Positions 54,207 through 63,345 of a stretch of 64,000 nucleotides of DNA are shown piece by piece. Under the pieces are notes generated by a model, which was given only the letters and a program-made list of their open reading frames with translations, searched no databases and was not told where the DNA came from. The position numbers were made by a program, and so were the translations under genes. Every line of letters begins with the position of its first letter. Positions within the stretch are counted from its first letter, which is position 1. The stretch spans positions 363,708 to 427,707 of the forward strand of contig NZ_JAIMJB010000001.1 of the NCBI RefSeq assembly GCF_021295345.1, read 5' to 3'. This DNA comes from Motilimonas eburnea (lineage in GTDB: Bacteria > Pseudomonadota > Gammaproteobacteria > Enterobacterales > CBDFNC01).

Positions 54207-54830
54207 TGGGATATTCTCCAAAAATAGTGTTAATTAAAGATAAATCTAAGATAAACCATTGCTGTGAGAGTCAGTTGGCTAATTGAACTTGATTTCAAAA
54301 GCGCTCCTAGACAAACCCACAATTAAGTAAATTGATTAAACTGACTACATTGTGGCGAGTGAGGCTAAGATTTGCAATAGTTAATTCGCGGCGAAAAGAA
54401 ACTTTTTTGTCTACTTATTTGTCACAGGTCAATTTTTTGTTTTATGGCGCTTATAACGGATAAATACTCCCTTGCCATTCATACAGTAAGGTGCAGCCTT
54501 ATTATTTCACCAATAAATACCGACACCGTCAGGCCATCATGGGGCTGGGTCTCTGATTATGCCACTGTATTGCCCCATTGATAGCATTAATAATACAAAA
54601 AGCACGCTAAATCTGCCTTGATTATGTGGCATTAAGCACAGTTATGAGACTAAAGGCTTAGTGCAATTGACCGTGATCACAAAAGTTTTGATTATTAATT
54701 TGCGCAGCGAAATAAAACCCTTAGACTGCCGAGCATGCTTACTTTAGGTAGATAAAAGTAGGCTTAAAAATAACAAATCTACGAAAAAATACACACACAC
54801 ATAATGACCTATTGGAAAGGAGAGGTAATT
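54207..54830. promoter_or_regulatory. nagB/nagE divergent control region with two NagC-type operators
   Basis: A 624-bp spacer. Operator-like palindromes: site 1 at 54380-54400 (contains TTAATTCGCGGCGAA) and site 2 at 54695-54715 (TTAATTTGCGCAGCGAAATAA); centres 54390 and 54705. A minus-strand promoter for nagB may be TTGCAA (54377-54372), a 17-bp gap, and CACAAT (54354-54349), just downstream of site 1. A plus-strand promoter for nagE may be TTGATT (54688-54693), 17 bp and AATAAA (54711-54716), with site 2 across it. A CRP-like site ATTGACCGTGATCACA lies at 54666-54681. All by eye. Confidence 0.6.
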
Positions 54831-54833
54831 GTG
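54817..54833 (+). promoter_or_regulatory. Ribosome-binding site fixing the GTG start of nagE
   Basis: AAGGAG at 54817-54822, eight bases before GTG 54831, decides against the in-frame ATG at 54804. The protein then begins (M)NILGYAQ, like other NagE proteins. Confidence 0.85.
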
Positions 54834-56306
54834 AATATTCTTGGTTATGCACAAAAAATCGGCCGTGCGCTGATGGTCCCTGTGGCCGTCTTGCCAGCAG
54901 CAGCCGTATTGATGGGTATTGGTTACTGGATCGACCCAACGGGTTGGGGTGGTAACTCAGCGTTAGCAGCATTTCTGATTAAATCAGGTGCGGCGATCAT
55001 TGATAACATGTCGGTACTGTTTGCCATTGGTGTGGCTTATGGTATGTCAAAAGATAAAGACGGTGCTGCGGCGCTAGCGGGTTTTGTTACCTTTATGGTA
55101 ATTACCACGCTACTAAGCCCTGGCTCAGTTGAAGCGATTGGTCTTGTTGCTGTTGCTGACGAAGCAACGAAACTTGCTTTTGCTAAGATCAACAACCAAT
55201 TCGTTGGTATCTTGTCGGGTATTATTGCGGCTGAAATCTACAACCGCTTCTACCAAGTAGAGCTACACAAAGCGCTTTCGTTCTTCAGTGGTAAGCGCCT
55301 AGTGCCTATCCTATGTTCGTGGGCTGCTATCGTGGCGTCTTTTGTGCTTATGTACACTTGGCCAATCATTTTCGGTGCCCTAATCAGCTTCGGTGAGTTC
55401 ATCACAGGTCTTGGCGATGTAGGTGCTGGTCTATACGGTTTCTTCAACCGTCTACTTATCCCAGTGGGTCTACACCACGCACTTAACACTGTATTCTGGT
55501 TCGACTTTGCAGGCATCAACGACTTAGGTCGCTTCTGGATGGCTCAACAAGGTCTAGATTCTGGTGAAGCGGTTAAAGGTGTAACGGGCATGTACATGGC
55601 TGGTTTCTTCCCAGTAATGATGTTCGGTCTACCAGGTGCGGCATTAGCTATTTACCAAACGGCTAAGCCTGAAAACAAAGAGCGCGTAGCGTCTATCATG
55701 TTAGCTGCTGGTTTCGCTTCTTTCTTCACCGGTGTTACTGAGCCGCTAGAATTCTCGTTCATGTTTGTTGCGCCAGTACTATACGTACTACACGCAGTAC
55801 TAACAGGTATCTCGCTATTCATCGCAGCCTCAATGCAATGGACAGCAGGTTTTGGTTTCTCAGCAGGTCTTGTGGATATGATCCTATCTGCTAAGAACCC
55901 AGTTGCTAACCAATGGTACATGCTAATTGCACAAGGTCTGGTATTCTTCGCAATCTACTACTTCGTATTCCGTCTTGTGATTGTTAAGTTCAACCTAGCG
56001 ACGCCAGGTCGTGAAGAAGCTGAAGCAAATTCAGGTGCTGCATCTGCGTCAGGTAGCGAAAGCAAGCGTGAGCTAGCTGAAAAATACCTAGCTGCTCTAG
56101 GCGGTGCTGACAACCTAACTGTGATTGACGCATGTATCACACGTCTACGTCTAACCCTTAAAGATCGCAGCGTTATCGACGAAGCGACCCTAAAAGGCTT
56201 AGGTGCGATGGGTGTAGTGAAACTAGGTGATAACAACCTACAAGTTATCCTAGGTCCACAAGCTGAAATCGTAGCGGGTGAGATGAAAGCCATCGCTGGC
56301 AAGTAA
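54831..56306 (+). CDS. nagE: PTS N-acetylglucosamine transporter NagE (EIICB)
   Basis: Imports and phosphorylates GlcNAc, 491 aa. The EIIC domain (~1-375) has about ten TMs with KIGRALMVPVAVLPAAAVLMG, PVGLHHALNTVFWFD, GMYMAGFFPVMMFGLPGAA and FTGVTEPLEFSFMFVAP. A short Ala/Ser/Glu linker leads to EIIB (~415-491) with the phospho-Cys C435 in VIDACITRLR. The EIIA domain of E. coli NagE is absent, so a separate EIIA (Crr) is needed. Leu is mostly CTA, as in adhE, pointing to high expression rather than transfer. It is divergent from nagBAC. Confidence 0.96.
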   Translation: MNILGYAQKIGRALMVPVAVLPAAAVLMGIGYWIDPTGWGGNSALAAFLIKSGAAIIDNMSVLFAIGVAYGMSKDKDGAAALAGFVTFMVITTLLSPGSVEAIGLVAVADEATKLAFAKINNQFVGILSGIIAAEIYNRFYQVELHKALSFFSGKRLVPILCSWAAIVASFVLMYTWPIIFGALISFGEFITGLGDVGAGLYGFFNRLLIPVGLHHALNTVFWFDFAGINDLGRFWMAQQGLDSGEAVKGVTGMYMAGFFPVMMFGLPGAALAIYQTAKPENKERVASIMLAAGFASFFTGVTEPLEFSFMFVAPVLYVLHAVLTGISLFIAASMQWTAGFGFSAGLVDMILSAKNPVANQWYMLIAQGLVFFAIYYFVFRLVIVKFNLATPGREEAEANSGAASASGSESKRELAEKYLAALGGADNLTVIDACITRLRLTLKDRSVIDEATLKGLGAMGVVKLGDNNLQVILGPQAEIVAGEMKAIAGK

Positions 56307-56330
56307 GTCATCAGCTAAAATCTGATTGCT

Positions 56331-56358
56331 AAAGGAGAGCTTAGGCTCTCCTTTTTTT
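56331..56358 (+). terminator. Rho-independent terminator of nagE
   Basis: A perfect 10-bp stem AAAGGAGAGC/GCTCTCCTTT with a TTAG loop and seven T. It lies 24 bp after nagE. Confidence 0.94.
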
Positions 56359-56548
56359 ATGGCATTAATCCATTTAAGGGCCGTTTGCGTAAGCTGTTTC
56401 GAGGCTAACCATCAACACGATCTGCATTAGGTCATATATTGCTTGCTAATTTTTACGCTAGTAGCATGATCAGCTATTGTGCTTAAGCCACTAATGGGGG
56501 ATCATTAGCGGCTATTTGTTGAAATATATTAATTACTCGAGGTATGCA

Positions 56549-58222
56549 ATGAGTCAGGCGGACACTCGTCCTAGCAACTTCATTCGTCAAATCATTGATG
56601 AAGACATTAAAAACGGTAAGCACGGTGGGCGCGTTCATACCCGTTTTCCACCTGAGCCTAACGGCTACTTACACATAGGTCATGCTAAGTCTATTTGTTT
56701 GAACTTTGGCATTGCCCGCGATTATGACAATGCGCTTTGTAATCTTCGTTTTGATGACACTAACCCAGAAAAAGAAGACATAGACTACGTTGAAGCCATT
56801 AAGCGTGACGTGCAATGGCTAGGCTTTAAATGGCACGGCGATATTCATTACGCCTCTGATTACTTTGAGCAGTTATATCAATTTGCTGTTGAGTTAATTG
56901 AAAATGGCAAGGCTTATGTTTGTCAGTTAAACGCAGAACAAACGCGTGAATATCGCGGTACTTTAGTCGAGCCGGGTAAAAATAGCCCTTACCGCGACCG
57001 CCCTGTTGAAGAAAACTTAGACTTATTTAAGCGTATGCGCGCGGGTGAGTTTAAAGAAGGCGAGATGATGCTGCGTGCCAAAATTGACATGGCATCGCCG
57101 AACATGAAAATGCGCGATCCGGTCATTTACCGTATCCGTTTTGCTCACCATCATCAAACAGGGGACAAGTGGTGCATTTATCCCATGTATGACTTCACCC
57201 ACTGTATTTCGGATGCACTCGAAGGCATCACTCACAGTTTATGTACCCTAGAGTTTGAAGATCATCGTCCATTATATGATTGGGTATTGGATAATATTAC
57301 CATCCCTTGTCATCCACAGCAGATTGAATTTTCACGTTTAAATCTAGAAAGCACGTTAACGTCTAAGCGTAAGTTAAACATGCTAGTGACAGAAAATATC
57401 GTCAGTGGCTGGAATGATCCACGCATGCCCACCATCGCCGGTATTCGCCGCCGCGGTTATACCCCAGAATCCATCGTTGATTTTTGTCAGCGCATCGGGG
57501 TAACCAAGCAAGAAAACACGGTTGAAGTGGCCATGCTTGAAGCCTGTATCCGTGAAGATCTGGAAGTACGTGCACCGCGTGCCATGGCCGTGATCAACCC
57601 ACTGAAAGTCGTGATTGAAAACTATCCCGAAGATCAGGTGGAAATGTTAACGGCTTCAAATCATCCAAAAGATGAGTCAATGGGATCGCGTGAGTTGCCA
57701 TTTAGCCGCGAAATTTACATAGATCGTGATGATTTTCGTGAAGAAGCCAATAAAAAGTACAAGCGTTTAGTACTCGGTAAAGAAGTGCGTTTGCGCAATG
57801 CTTATGTGATCAAAGCTGAGCAAGTGATCAAGGATGAGCAAGGTGAGATTGTTGAACTACGTTGTAGTTACGACACAGAAACCTTAGGTAAAAACCCAGC
57901 TGATGGCCGTAAAGTTAAAGGCGTTATCCATTGGGTCAGTGCAGCGAAAAACTTGCCGGTAGAAATTCGCCTATACGACCGTTTGTTTACCGTTGCCAAC
58001 CCAGGTGCAGCCGAAGACATTCATGAGGTACTTAACCCAGAGTCATTAGTCGTCAAACAAGGCTTTGCGGAAATATCATTGGCGAAAGCTGAGCCTTTAG
58101 TAGCTTATCAATTTGAGCGTGAAGGTTACTTCTGTTTAGATGATGTGGACGCTAGCCCTGAGAAACCGGTATTTAACCGCACTGTGACCCTGAGAGACAC
58201 TTGGGGCAAAATCGAGAGCTAA
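56549..58222 (+). CDS. glnS: Glutaminyl-tRNA synthetase
   Basis: Class I aminoacyl-tRNA synthetase charging tRNA-Gln, 557 aa (E. coli 554). Start [19 protein letters not shown] is chosen over 11 further upstream codons. The HIGH motif is in [18 protein letters not shown] and the KMSKS equivalent in [24 protein letters not shown] and the C-terminal anticodon-binding beta-barrels ([18 protein letters not shown]) are present. Essential and single. Confidence 0.98.
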   Translation: MSQADTRPSNFIRQIIDEDIKNGKHGGRVHTRFPPEPNGYLHIGHAKSICLNFGIARDYDNALCNLRFDDTNPEKEDIDYVEAIKRDVQWLGFKWHGDIHYASDYFEQLYQFAVELIENGKAYVCQLNAEQTREYRGTLVEPGKNSPYRDRPVEENLDLFKRMRAGEFKEGEMMLRAKIDMASPNMKMRDPVIYRIRFAHHHQTGDKWCIYPMYDFTHCISDALEGITHSLCTLEFEDHRPLYDWVLDNITIPCHPQQIEFSRLNLESTLTSKRKLNMLVTENIVSGWNDPRMPTIAGIRRRGYTPESIVDFCQRIGVTKQENTVEVAMLEACIREDLEVRAPRAMAVINPLKVVIENYPEDQVEMLTASNHPKDESMGSRELPFSREIYIDRDDFREEANKKYKRLVLGKEVRLRNAYVIKAEQVIKDEQGEIVELRCSYDTETLGKNPADGRKVKGVIHWVSAAKNLPVEIRLYDRLFTVANPGAAEDIHEVLNPESLVVKQGFAEISLAKAEPLVAYQFEREGYFCLDDVDASPEKPVFNRTVTLRDTWGKIES

Positions 58223-58253
58223 TCAAATAGCACGATTTACTTTACCTATCACC

Positions 58254-58286
58254 ATGCCGCTCATTTAAATGAGCGGCATTTTTTTA
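58254..58286 (+). terminator. Rho-independent terminator of glnS
   Basis: A perfect 26-bp palindrome (arms beginning ATGCCGCTCATTT) followed by a seven-T run. It lies 31 bp after glnS and 17 bp from the convergent end of selO. Confidence 0.93.
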
Positions 58287-58302
58287 TCTGCCCCGATTTG
58301 AT

Positions 58303-60009
58303 TTACGATGAGCAGCTGTAGTGGGAGATCCCGCCAGCATTAAAAAAGACAGCGGGTTTGAGGCGGTAATATTTATCTTCAATGGCTTTGCTTTGCTCGC
58401 CATATGGATCATTCAGTACCTGTTTGAGCTCTTCGATCAGTGTGTAATTCCCTTGTGCTGCTTGCTGATATGCAGGGGCGATAAGCCATTCTCGCCATGT
58501 ATATTTTGGGTTAGTGCGCAGCATGTTAGCTTTGATGTCACTGAGTTCGCCTTGCTCTTGGCTCAGCAGATCAAGCCATTGGTTGAGCCAGGCTTGCCAC
58601 TGCTGATCTAACTCGGCAGAGCTAGGCTGATAGAAGCTTTTTTTCAAAGGGCTGATATCTAGTGGAATATGAGAAAGCTCGCGGAACAAGATGGTATAGT
58701 CCACCTGCGTTTGCATCATTAGCTTAAGCAGCGCAGAGAACAGCTTGAGATTAAACTCACTCAGGCCCAACTTTGCCGCCCACATGGTTTCACATTGACG
58801 CTGAATCTTAGCTCTAAAGTCTTGACGCAGGGCATCGAGCTGCAAAACCGCTGCGTTATCTCCCTCAAGCAGCACCTTTAATGCCATGTAAAACATATGA
58901 AAGTTAGCTTCAGCAGCCGTAGGTTGGTTAAAAAATGAAAAGTGCTGGCCGCCGCCAGTCCACGGTTGAAATTCAGGGCTAAATAGTTCGCAAAACCCAA
59001 ACGGACCATAATCTAAGGTAAACCCGCCAGCAGCGCAGTTATCACTGTTAAAGTTGCCTTGGCAATAGCCGACTCTGAGCCAATCAGCCACTAGCTGACA
59101 TAAGCGCGCTTGAAACAATGTCGCAAGAGTAACAACTTGCTGATTAAAGCTGAGGCTTGGGTCTATTTCAGTGCGATATTCGCGCTCAACCAAGTGCGCG
59201 ACGATGTCCTTTAACTGGGATAAATCCTGTTCGTGCTTGCGATCTCGTGCACGGCGGGCAAATAGCTCAATTTGGCCAACGCGTAAAAACGAAGGGGCAA
59301 CGCGAGTAGAGATAGCCACTGGGTTGTCGACCATGATATCGGGATCACTCGAATAAGAATCGGGCGAATACCAAGGCCGCGCCACGGTTTCTGCTTTGGA
59401 CACATACAAGGTCAAAGAGCGCGACGTGGGGATGCCCAGCGCGTGCATGTATTCTTGAGCTAAAAACTCCCGCACGCTAGATCTCAACACCGCGCGACCA
59501 TCGGCGCCGCGACAATAAGGCGTTGGGCCGCCGCCTTTTAACTGCATTTCAACGCGCTGGCCATTTAATACCCCTTCAAAGATAGAAAGGGCGCGGCCAT
59601 CACCATAACCGTTACCAGTGCGAAACGGGCACTGCTGGGTATATTCGGTGCCATATATGGACAAGGCATAGCCAGTGGCCCAGCCGAATTGATTCATGGG
59701 CGCTGGCGCTTGGCTTAAATCGCCGCTAAAGAGCGCAGCAAAGCCGCTATCGTTGGCAAGGGAGTCGGCTAAACCTAGCTCGGCAAAAAAGCCTTGGCTG
59801 TGACTAACATATTCTGGTTTAGCTATTGGCGTTGGCGTAACGGGCACATAATGGCCTGAAAACACTTGGCGGGCAAAATGATCATCACCGTTAGCCGTGG
59901 CATCGGGATCGGGCGTTAAGCTATTGAGTAATGAAAAATCTGCGGCCTTAGCAAAACTGGTTAAATCAGAAATGAATGCCGATGCGTTGTTAGTTGAAGG
60001 CGCTGTCAT
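58303..60009 (-). CDS. selO: Protein adenylyltransferase SelO (YdiU)
   Basis: Pseudokinase that transfers AMP from ATP to Ser/Thr/Tyr of redox proteins; 568 aa, slightly longer than E. coli (478) with an N-terminal extension of ~25. Core motifs: [61 protein letters not shown] glycine loop, [20 protein letters not shown] and [16 protein letters not shown] with metal ligands. The C-terminus is Cys-Ser-Ser, the bacterial form of the Sec-Ser-Ser tail of eukaryotic SelO. The stop is TAA, so no selenocysteine. Confidence 0.95.
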   Translation of the reverse strand: MTAPSTNNASAFISDLTSFAKAADFSLLNSLTPDPDATANGDDHFARQVFSGHYVPVTPTPIAKPEYVSHSQGFFAELGLADSLANDSGFAALFSGDLSQAPAPMNQFGWATGYALSIYGTEYTQQCPFRTGNGYGDGRALSIFEGVLNGQRVEMQLKGGGPTPYCRGADGRAVLRSSVREFLAQEYMHALGIPTSRSLTLYVSKAETVARPWYSPDSYSSDPDIMVDNPVAISTRVAPSFLRVGQIELFARRARDRKHEQDLSQLKDIVAHLVEREYRTEIDPSLSFNQQVVTLATLFQARLCQLVADWLRVGYCQGNFNSDNCAAGGFTLDYGPFGFCELFSPEFQPWTGGGQHFSFFNQPTAAEANFHMFYMALKVLLEGDNAAVLQLDALRQDFRAKIQRQCETMWAAKLGLSEFNLKLFSALLKLMMQTQVDYTILFRELSHIPLDISPLKKSFYQPSSAELDQQWQAWLNQWLDLLSQEQGELSDIKANMLRTNPKYTWREWLIAPAYQQAAQGNYTLIEELKQVLNDPYGEQSKAIEDKYYRLKPAVFFNAGGISHYSCSS

Positions 60010-60173
60010 CTGCCATCCTTTATTCTGTCCGTGTATGGAGTGTAATAATGCAGGTAATACGTGCGATTGTGAATAAGAGTTTAACTCAGTCGCAATAACT
60101 GGCTAGTGCCAAGGTAACACTCGCGATAAAATGCGCACCAATAATAAGCTTAGAAAAAGTTAAGGGGCAGGCT

Positions 60174-60599
60174 ATGTGGTTGCAAAAAGAGATTGAATTA
60201 TCAGCAAAACAGCGAGGGTTTCATTTAGTGACAGATGAAATCCTCAAGCAATTACCTGAGTTGAAAAAAGTCTCCATCGGCCTAGCGCATATCTTTATTC
60301 AGCACACCTCGGCGTCACTCACTATTAATGAAAATGCCGACGCTACTGTGCGCCTAGATTTTGAAAGCTACTTTAACCGCGTCGCGCCAGAAAATGAGCC
60401 CTATTATCGTCATATCTATGAAGGCAGTGATGATTTACCCGCCCATTTAAAAGCGAGCCTGTTAGGTAATAGCGTGACCTTGCCTATCAGCCAAGGCCGC
60501 TTAAACCTTGGCATGTGGCAAGGGATTTACTTGGGAGAGCACCGCAACCATGGCGGCGCGAGAAGGCTAGTGGTGACCTTGCAAGGGGAAAGCCGTTAA
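60174..60599 (+). CDS. yjbQ: YjbQ family protein (UPF0047)
   Basis: Cytosolic protein of 141 aa. [21 protein letters not shown] and the C-terminal [25 protein letters not shown] with conserved His, Glu and Arg are diagnostic. YjbQ has weak thiamine-phosphate synthase activity in E. coli; its true role is uncertain. AAGGGGCAGGCT before the ATG supplies the ribosome-binding site. Divergent from selO. Confidence 0.95.
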   Translation: MWLQKEIELSAKQRGFHLVTDEILKQLPELKKVSIGLAHIFIQHTSASLTINENADATVRLDFESYFNRVAPENEPYYRHIYEGSDDLPAHLKASLLGNSVTLPISQGRLNLGMWQGIYLGEHRNHGGARRLVVTLQGESR

Positions 60600-60687
60600 G
60601 GCAAAAAGCCACGATTGCAAGTACCCAGCTTGGCAAGCTAGTGCTAAAATTGCCGCCAAATTATCACACTTAGGTTTAGAGGTTAAG

Positions 60688-60939
60688 ATGAACCCAATTA
60701 TTGCCCTATTAAAAGAACACAATGTTAGCGAAGACAAGATCAATTCGCTGTTTCAAGAGCTAACCCAAAACCCACTCATGGCCATGGCAACACTGAGTCA
60801 ACTGGGGTTACCACAAGAAAAACTGCAAGCCTTGATGGCGCAAGTGATGCAAAATCCGCAATTACTCAAAGACGCCGTTGACGAGCTTGGGTTGGACTTT
60901 GCCAAAGTAGAAGAAGCGAAAGCCAAACTGCAACAATAG
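60688..60939 (+). CDS. DUF2999-like small helical protein
   Basis: Protein of 83 aa with no Cys and no membrane segment, predicted all-helical: MNPIIALLKEHNVSEDKIN, QELTQNPLMAMATLSQLGLP and a repeat-like second part QALMAQVMQNPQLLKDAVDELGLD. I take it for the DUF2999 family found in Vibrio and Shewanella; no function is known. GGTTAAG precedes the ATG. It ends 6 bp from the convergent membrane protein. Confidence 0.8.
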   Translation: MNPIIALLKEHNVSEDKINSLFQELTQNPLMAMATLSQLGLPQEKLQALMAQVMQNPQLLKDAVDELGLDFAKVEEAKAKLQQ

Positions 60940-60945
60940 CCCATT

Positions 60946-61188
60946 TCATTGTTGCGTTTGCTTGGCTTTGTGGCGCCAACTGCGCCACTTATTTTGTTTT
61001 TGTGAGAGCATGCAAGCCCCCGTTAAACAGATCCCACTGCCGATAAATAAGCCAATGGCTATTTGACTAAGGGCAAAGCCAAATAATGTCACTATGGCAC
61101 TCAGCCAACAAACTATGCCTAAACACTTTAAATCCATCCGAAGCCATTTAAGGCCATCGGCCGCTAAATTTGGTTTGGTCGCGAACAT
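60946..61188 (-). CDS. Small two-TM membrane protein of unknown function
   Basis: Protein of 80 aa with two hydrophobic segments (~23-43 and ~46-61) joined by a tight turn, and a strongly basic Gln/Lys-rich tail. No family is recognised. GGGAGGCAAG upstream of the start is a good ribosome-binding site, supporting that it is real. Isolated on the minus strand next to a convergent gene. Confidence 0.65.
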   Translation of the reverse strand: MFATKPNLAADGLKWLRMDLKCLGIVCWLSAIVTLFGFALSQIAIGLFIGSGICLTGACMLSQKQNKWRSWRHKAKQTQQ

Positions 61189-61294
61189 ACTTGCCTCCCT
61201 TAGCCGTCAAATCGATGACGACGAAAGATAAGCTGCATAAACCAAGCCACTTCTAATGTCTTGTTGATGGTGCGAAACAATCCGGCGAGTAACA

Positions 61295-62593
61295 TCACCT
61301 TAGCGCGACACTAAATTGCTTTGGCGGCTGAGGCGGTAAGGTAAAGCCATTGACATCGGTTTCGGCAAAGTCGGGCAGGCCGTCATAGATACGAAGATTG
61401 TCGATGGCATACCATTCTTCGCGCATGGATTCTTTGGGCCAGCTGTGAAAAAAGTCATTGCCGCCAATGGCGACGATGTTCCATTTTACGTAGCCGTCTG
61501 GGGTGATCACATCTTCGCCGTCGTTGCGCTCGCTGCGCAGGTAAGGCACATCGGTCATGGTCAATAGCCGGCGGCCGTTCATCCATTGAATAAGAACGCC
61601 ATCGCGCACGTCCATGGCCGAGTTCATCTTGACGTAAAAAGCCATTTTTACCCAGTCGTGTTCGCTGCCATGGATTTGGGCATGGTGCACGGGGGCTTTG
61701 TCGATAATACCGCCATCGCGTAAGTTTAATGGTCGCTCCGTGGTGCCATTGGGGCCCATGCCTTCTATCATTTCAACATAGTTCATCGAGCCTTGGGGGA
61801 TGGTCAGTTCGCCATTATTAAAGGTGTAACTGTGGCCGTGTGGGCCACCGCGCACGGTGATCACATTGCGCACGCCGTAGTAATCTGTCATCCAATTCCA
61901 GATAACGATAGGGCCTTTATCGCCACCGGGAAAGCCTTGGTATTCACTGCCTCGTTCATCAAAGCTGGATACGCGGGCGATTTTACTCATGTCAGCGCGC
62001 CGACCTATGTCCTGCCAAGGCGGGTAAACCGTGATGTTGTCGCTAAAGGTGATCCAAAATTCAAAGTAAACCTCATCTAAGCCTTGATGGGTATTGGGAT
62101 CAAAGACGGGCTTGCCGGCGACTAAATCGGGTAGATAGACACTTAAGATGCCATCAGTTGTCCACTCGTGGCTGTTATCTTGGGTTGGTTCGCGCCAAAA
62201 TACGGCGGATTTGCCTTGTTTGCCTAGGGTTTTGTCGCTGTTGGAGGCGAGAATTTCAATGATTTCATGGTGATTTTCATGGCCATTGCGCGGGCTGTAA
62301 TACTGGCCTTGTTGGCGCGCGGAGAAAAATTTGCCCGGTAATACATGGCCTAAGGTGCGCCGCTGAGCAAAGTCGGCCTTTTTGTCATCGCCAAAGGTGC
62401 GCCCGTCATGAATGCCATAAATATTAAGGCCATTTTCCGGTAAGCCCGAGTGCCAATCTGGCAAGTCATCAAAGGTCTCTTCGAGTAATAGATTGGCGCT
62501 GTGGGCAGATAATGCGATAGCTGAGCCCAGCAAGGCGATGGCAAGAGGGGCGAAGAGGTTTCGCTTGTTGGTCGGGGGATTTGGGCAAATCAT
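61295..62593 (-). CDS. Exported protein of unknown function, possibly lectin-like/polysaccharide-active
   Basis: Protein of 432 aa with a signal peptide (APLAIALLGSAIALSAHSA, cleavage near residue 33). The mature part is rich in Trp, Asp, Gly and His with beta-strand patterns (LLEETFDDLPDW, VYFEFWITFSDNI, WVKMAFYVKMNSAMD, VLIQWMNGRRLL, EWYAIDNLRIYDG). This layout recalls concanavalin-A-like jelly-roll proteins such as some polysaccharide lyases. That is only an impression of fold; no catalytic motif is identified. It is between a small membrane protein and the IS-flanked end of the window. Confidence 0.75.
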   Translation of the reverse strand: MICPNPPTNKRNLFAPLAIALLGSAIALSAHSANLLLEETFDDLPDWHSGLPENGLNIYGIHDGRTFGDDKKADFAQRRTLGHVLPGKFFSARQQGQYYSPRNGHENHHEIIEILASNSDKTLGKQGKSAVFWREPTQDNSHEWTTDGILSVYLPDLVAGKPVFDPNTHQGLDEVYFEFWITFSDNITVYPPWQDIGRRADMSKIARVSSFDERGSEYQGFPGGDKGPIVIWNWMTDYYGVRNVITVRGGPHGHSYTFNNGELTIPQGSMNYVEMIEGMGPNGTTERPLNLRDGGIIDKAPVHHAQIHGSEHDWVKMAFYVKMNSAMDVRDGVLIQWMNGRRLLTMTDVPYLRSERNDGEDVITPDGYVKWNIVAIGGNDFFHSWPKESMREEWYAIDNLRIYDGLPDFAETDVNGFTLPPQPPKQFSVALR

Positions 62594-62776
62594 GGGATGG
62601 ACTCTTAAGGTGAAATAGTAATGCCACTTAATTTATATGCAACTATTTGTATATGGTAGTATTGCTGGTCGTAACTATGAAGCAGATCGTCATAGGCTTA
62701 CGTAATCTGCTCTGGTGGTATGGCTGTTAACACAACGAAAGCGCGACTGAGCAATCGACTTTAATGATAACTATGG

Positions 62777-63262
62777 CTATGGGCAAAGTTCGTAAGCACT
62801 GGCTTTGATGGGCATGGTGATGAGCTGTTGAGCTTGAAGTCCACCTGCTATTGCCAGCCCTAGACAGACTAAAGGTGCCAATAATTGAAGCCAACCGATG
62901 CATTTGGCTTGATAGCCGTAGCGTATCTTGGTGGGTCGAAATGTTTTTTTTCCTTTGGCCGGAAATTGGCCATCTCGTAAAACTCGCCGTCCATTTGGCC
63001 AGCCAAATCCCGCTAAGATGATAAAAATGAGCAATGGAATGCCGACGAATAAGCCATACCATAACCAAGTGATGCCATTGATCGCGAGATAGTCATGACA
63101 ATGGGCCGTGGTTACAAATTGACTGAAAAAAGGCATTAGCCAATAGTGGATCCCTATCCAGCCAATGAGCCCAATCGCGAGGTAACCAAGGAGCTGCCGA
63201 ATACGCGCTTGGCCAGTGTAGAGCGGCGCATACCCATGCTGATTCGGTTGATTATTCTTCAT
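62777..63262 (-). CDS. Inner-membrane protein of unknown function
   Basis: Protein of 161 aa with about three to four hydrophobic segments (~26-46, ~65-90, ~125-148) and basic loops (KGKKTFRPTKIRYGYQAK). No family is recognised. The start ATG lies about 80 bp from the end of the transposase gene. An overlapping frame (62727-63068) is a shadow. Confidence 0.65.
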   Translation of the reverse strand: MKNNQPNQHGYAPLYTGQARIRQLLGYLAIGLIGWIGIHYWLMPFFSQFVTTAHCHDYLAINGITWLWYGLFVGIPLLIFIILAGFGWPNGRRVLRDGQFPAKGKKTFRPTKIRYGYQAKCIGWLQLLAPLVCLGLAIAGGLQAQQLITMPIKASAYELCP

Positions 63263-63345
63263 AGTGTCGACTTAAAATAAAAAAATAATATCAACGAAAA
63301 TCAACTTGCCAACCCAACAGGGCGGGATTCCACTTTGTTCAACTT

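Noticed and set aside
54831..56306. nagE as a horizontally acquired gene because of odd codon use
   Set aside because: The same CTA preference is found in adhE, a core gene, so high expression explains it better.
58303..58320. Possible selenocysteine tail in SelO
   Set aside because: The C-terminus is Cys-Ser-Ser and the stop is TAA, not TGA; this is the normal Cys form of bacterial SelO.
62727..63068. Minus-strand 113-codon frame overlapping the 161-aa membrane protein
   Set aside because: It overlaps the longer, hydrophobic, better-formed frame and has no recognisable features.
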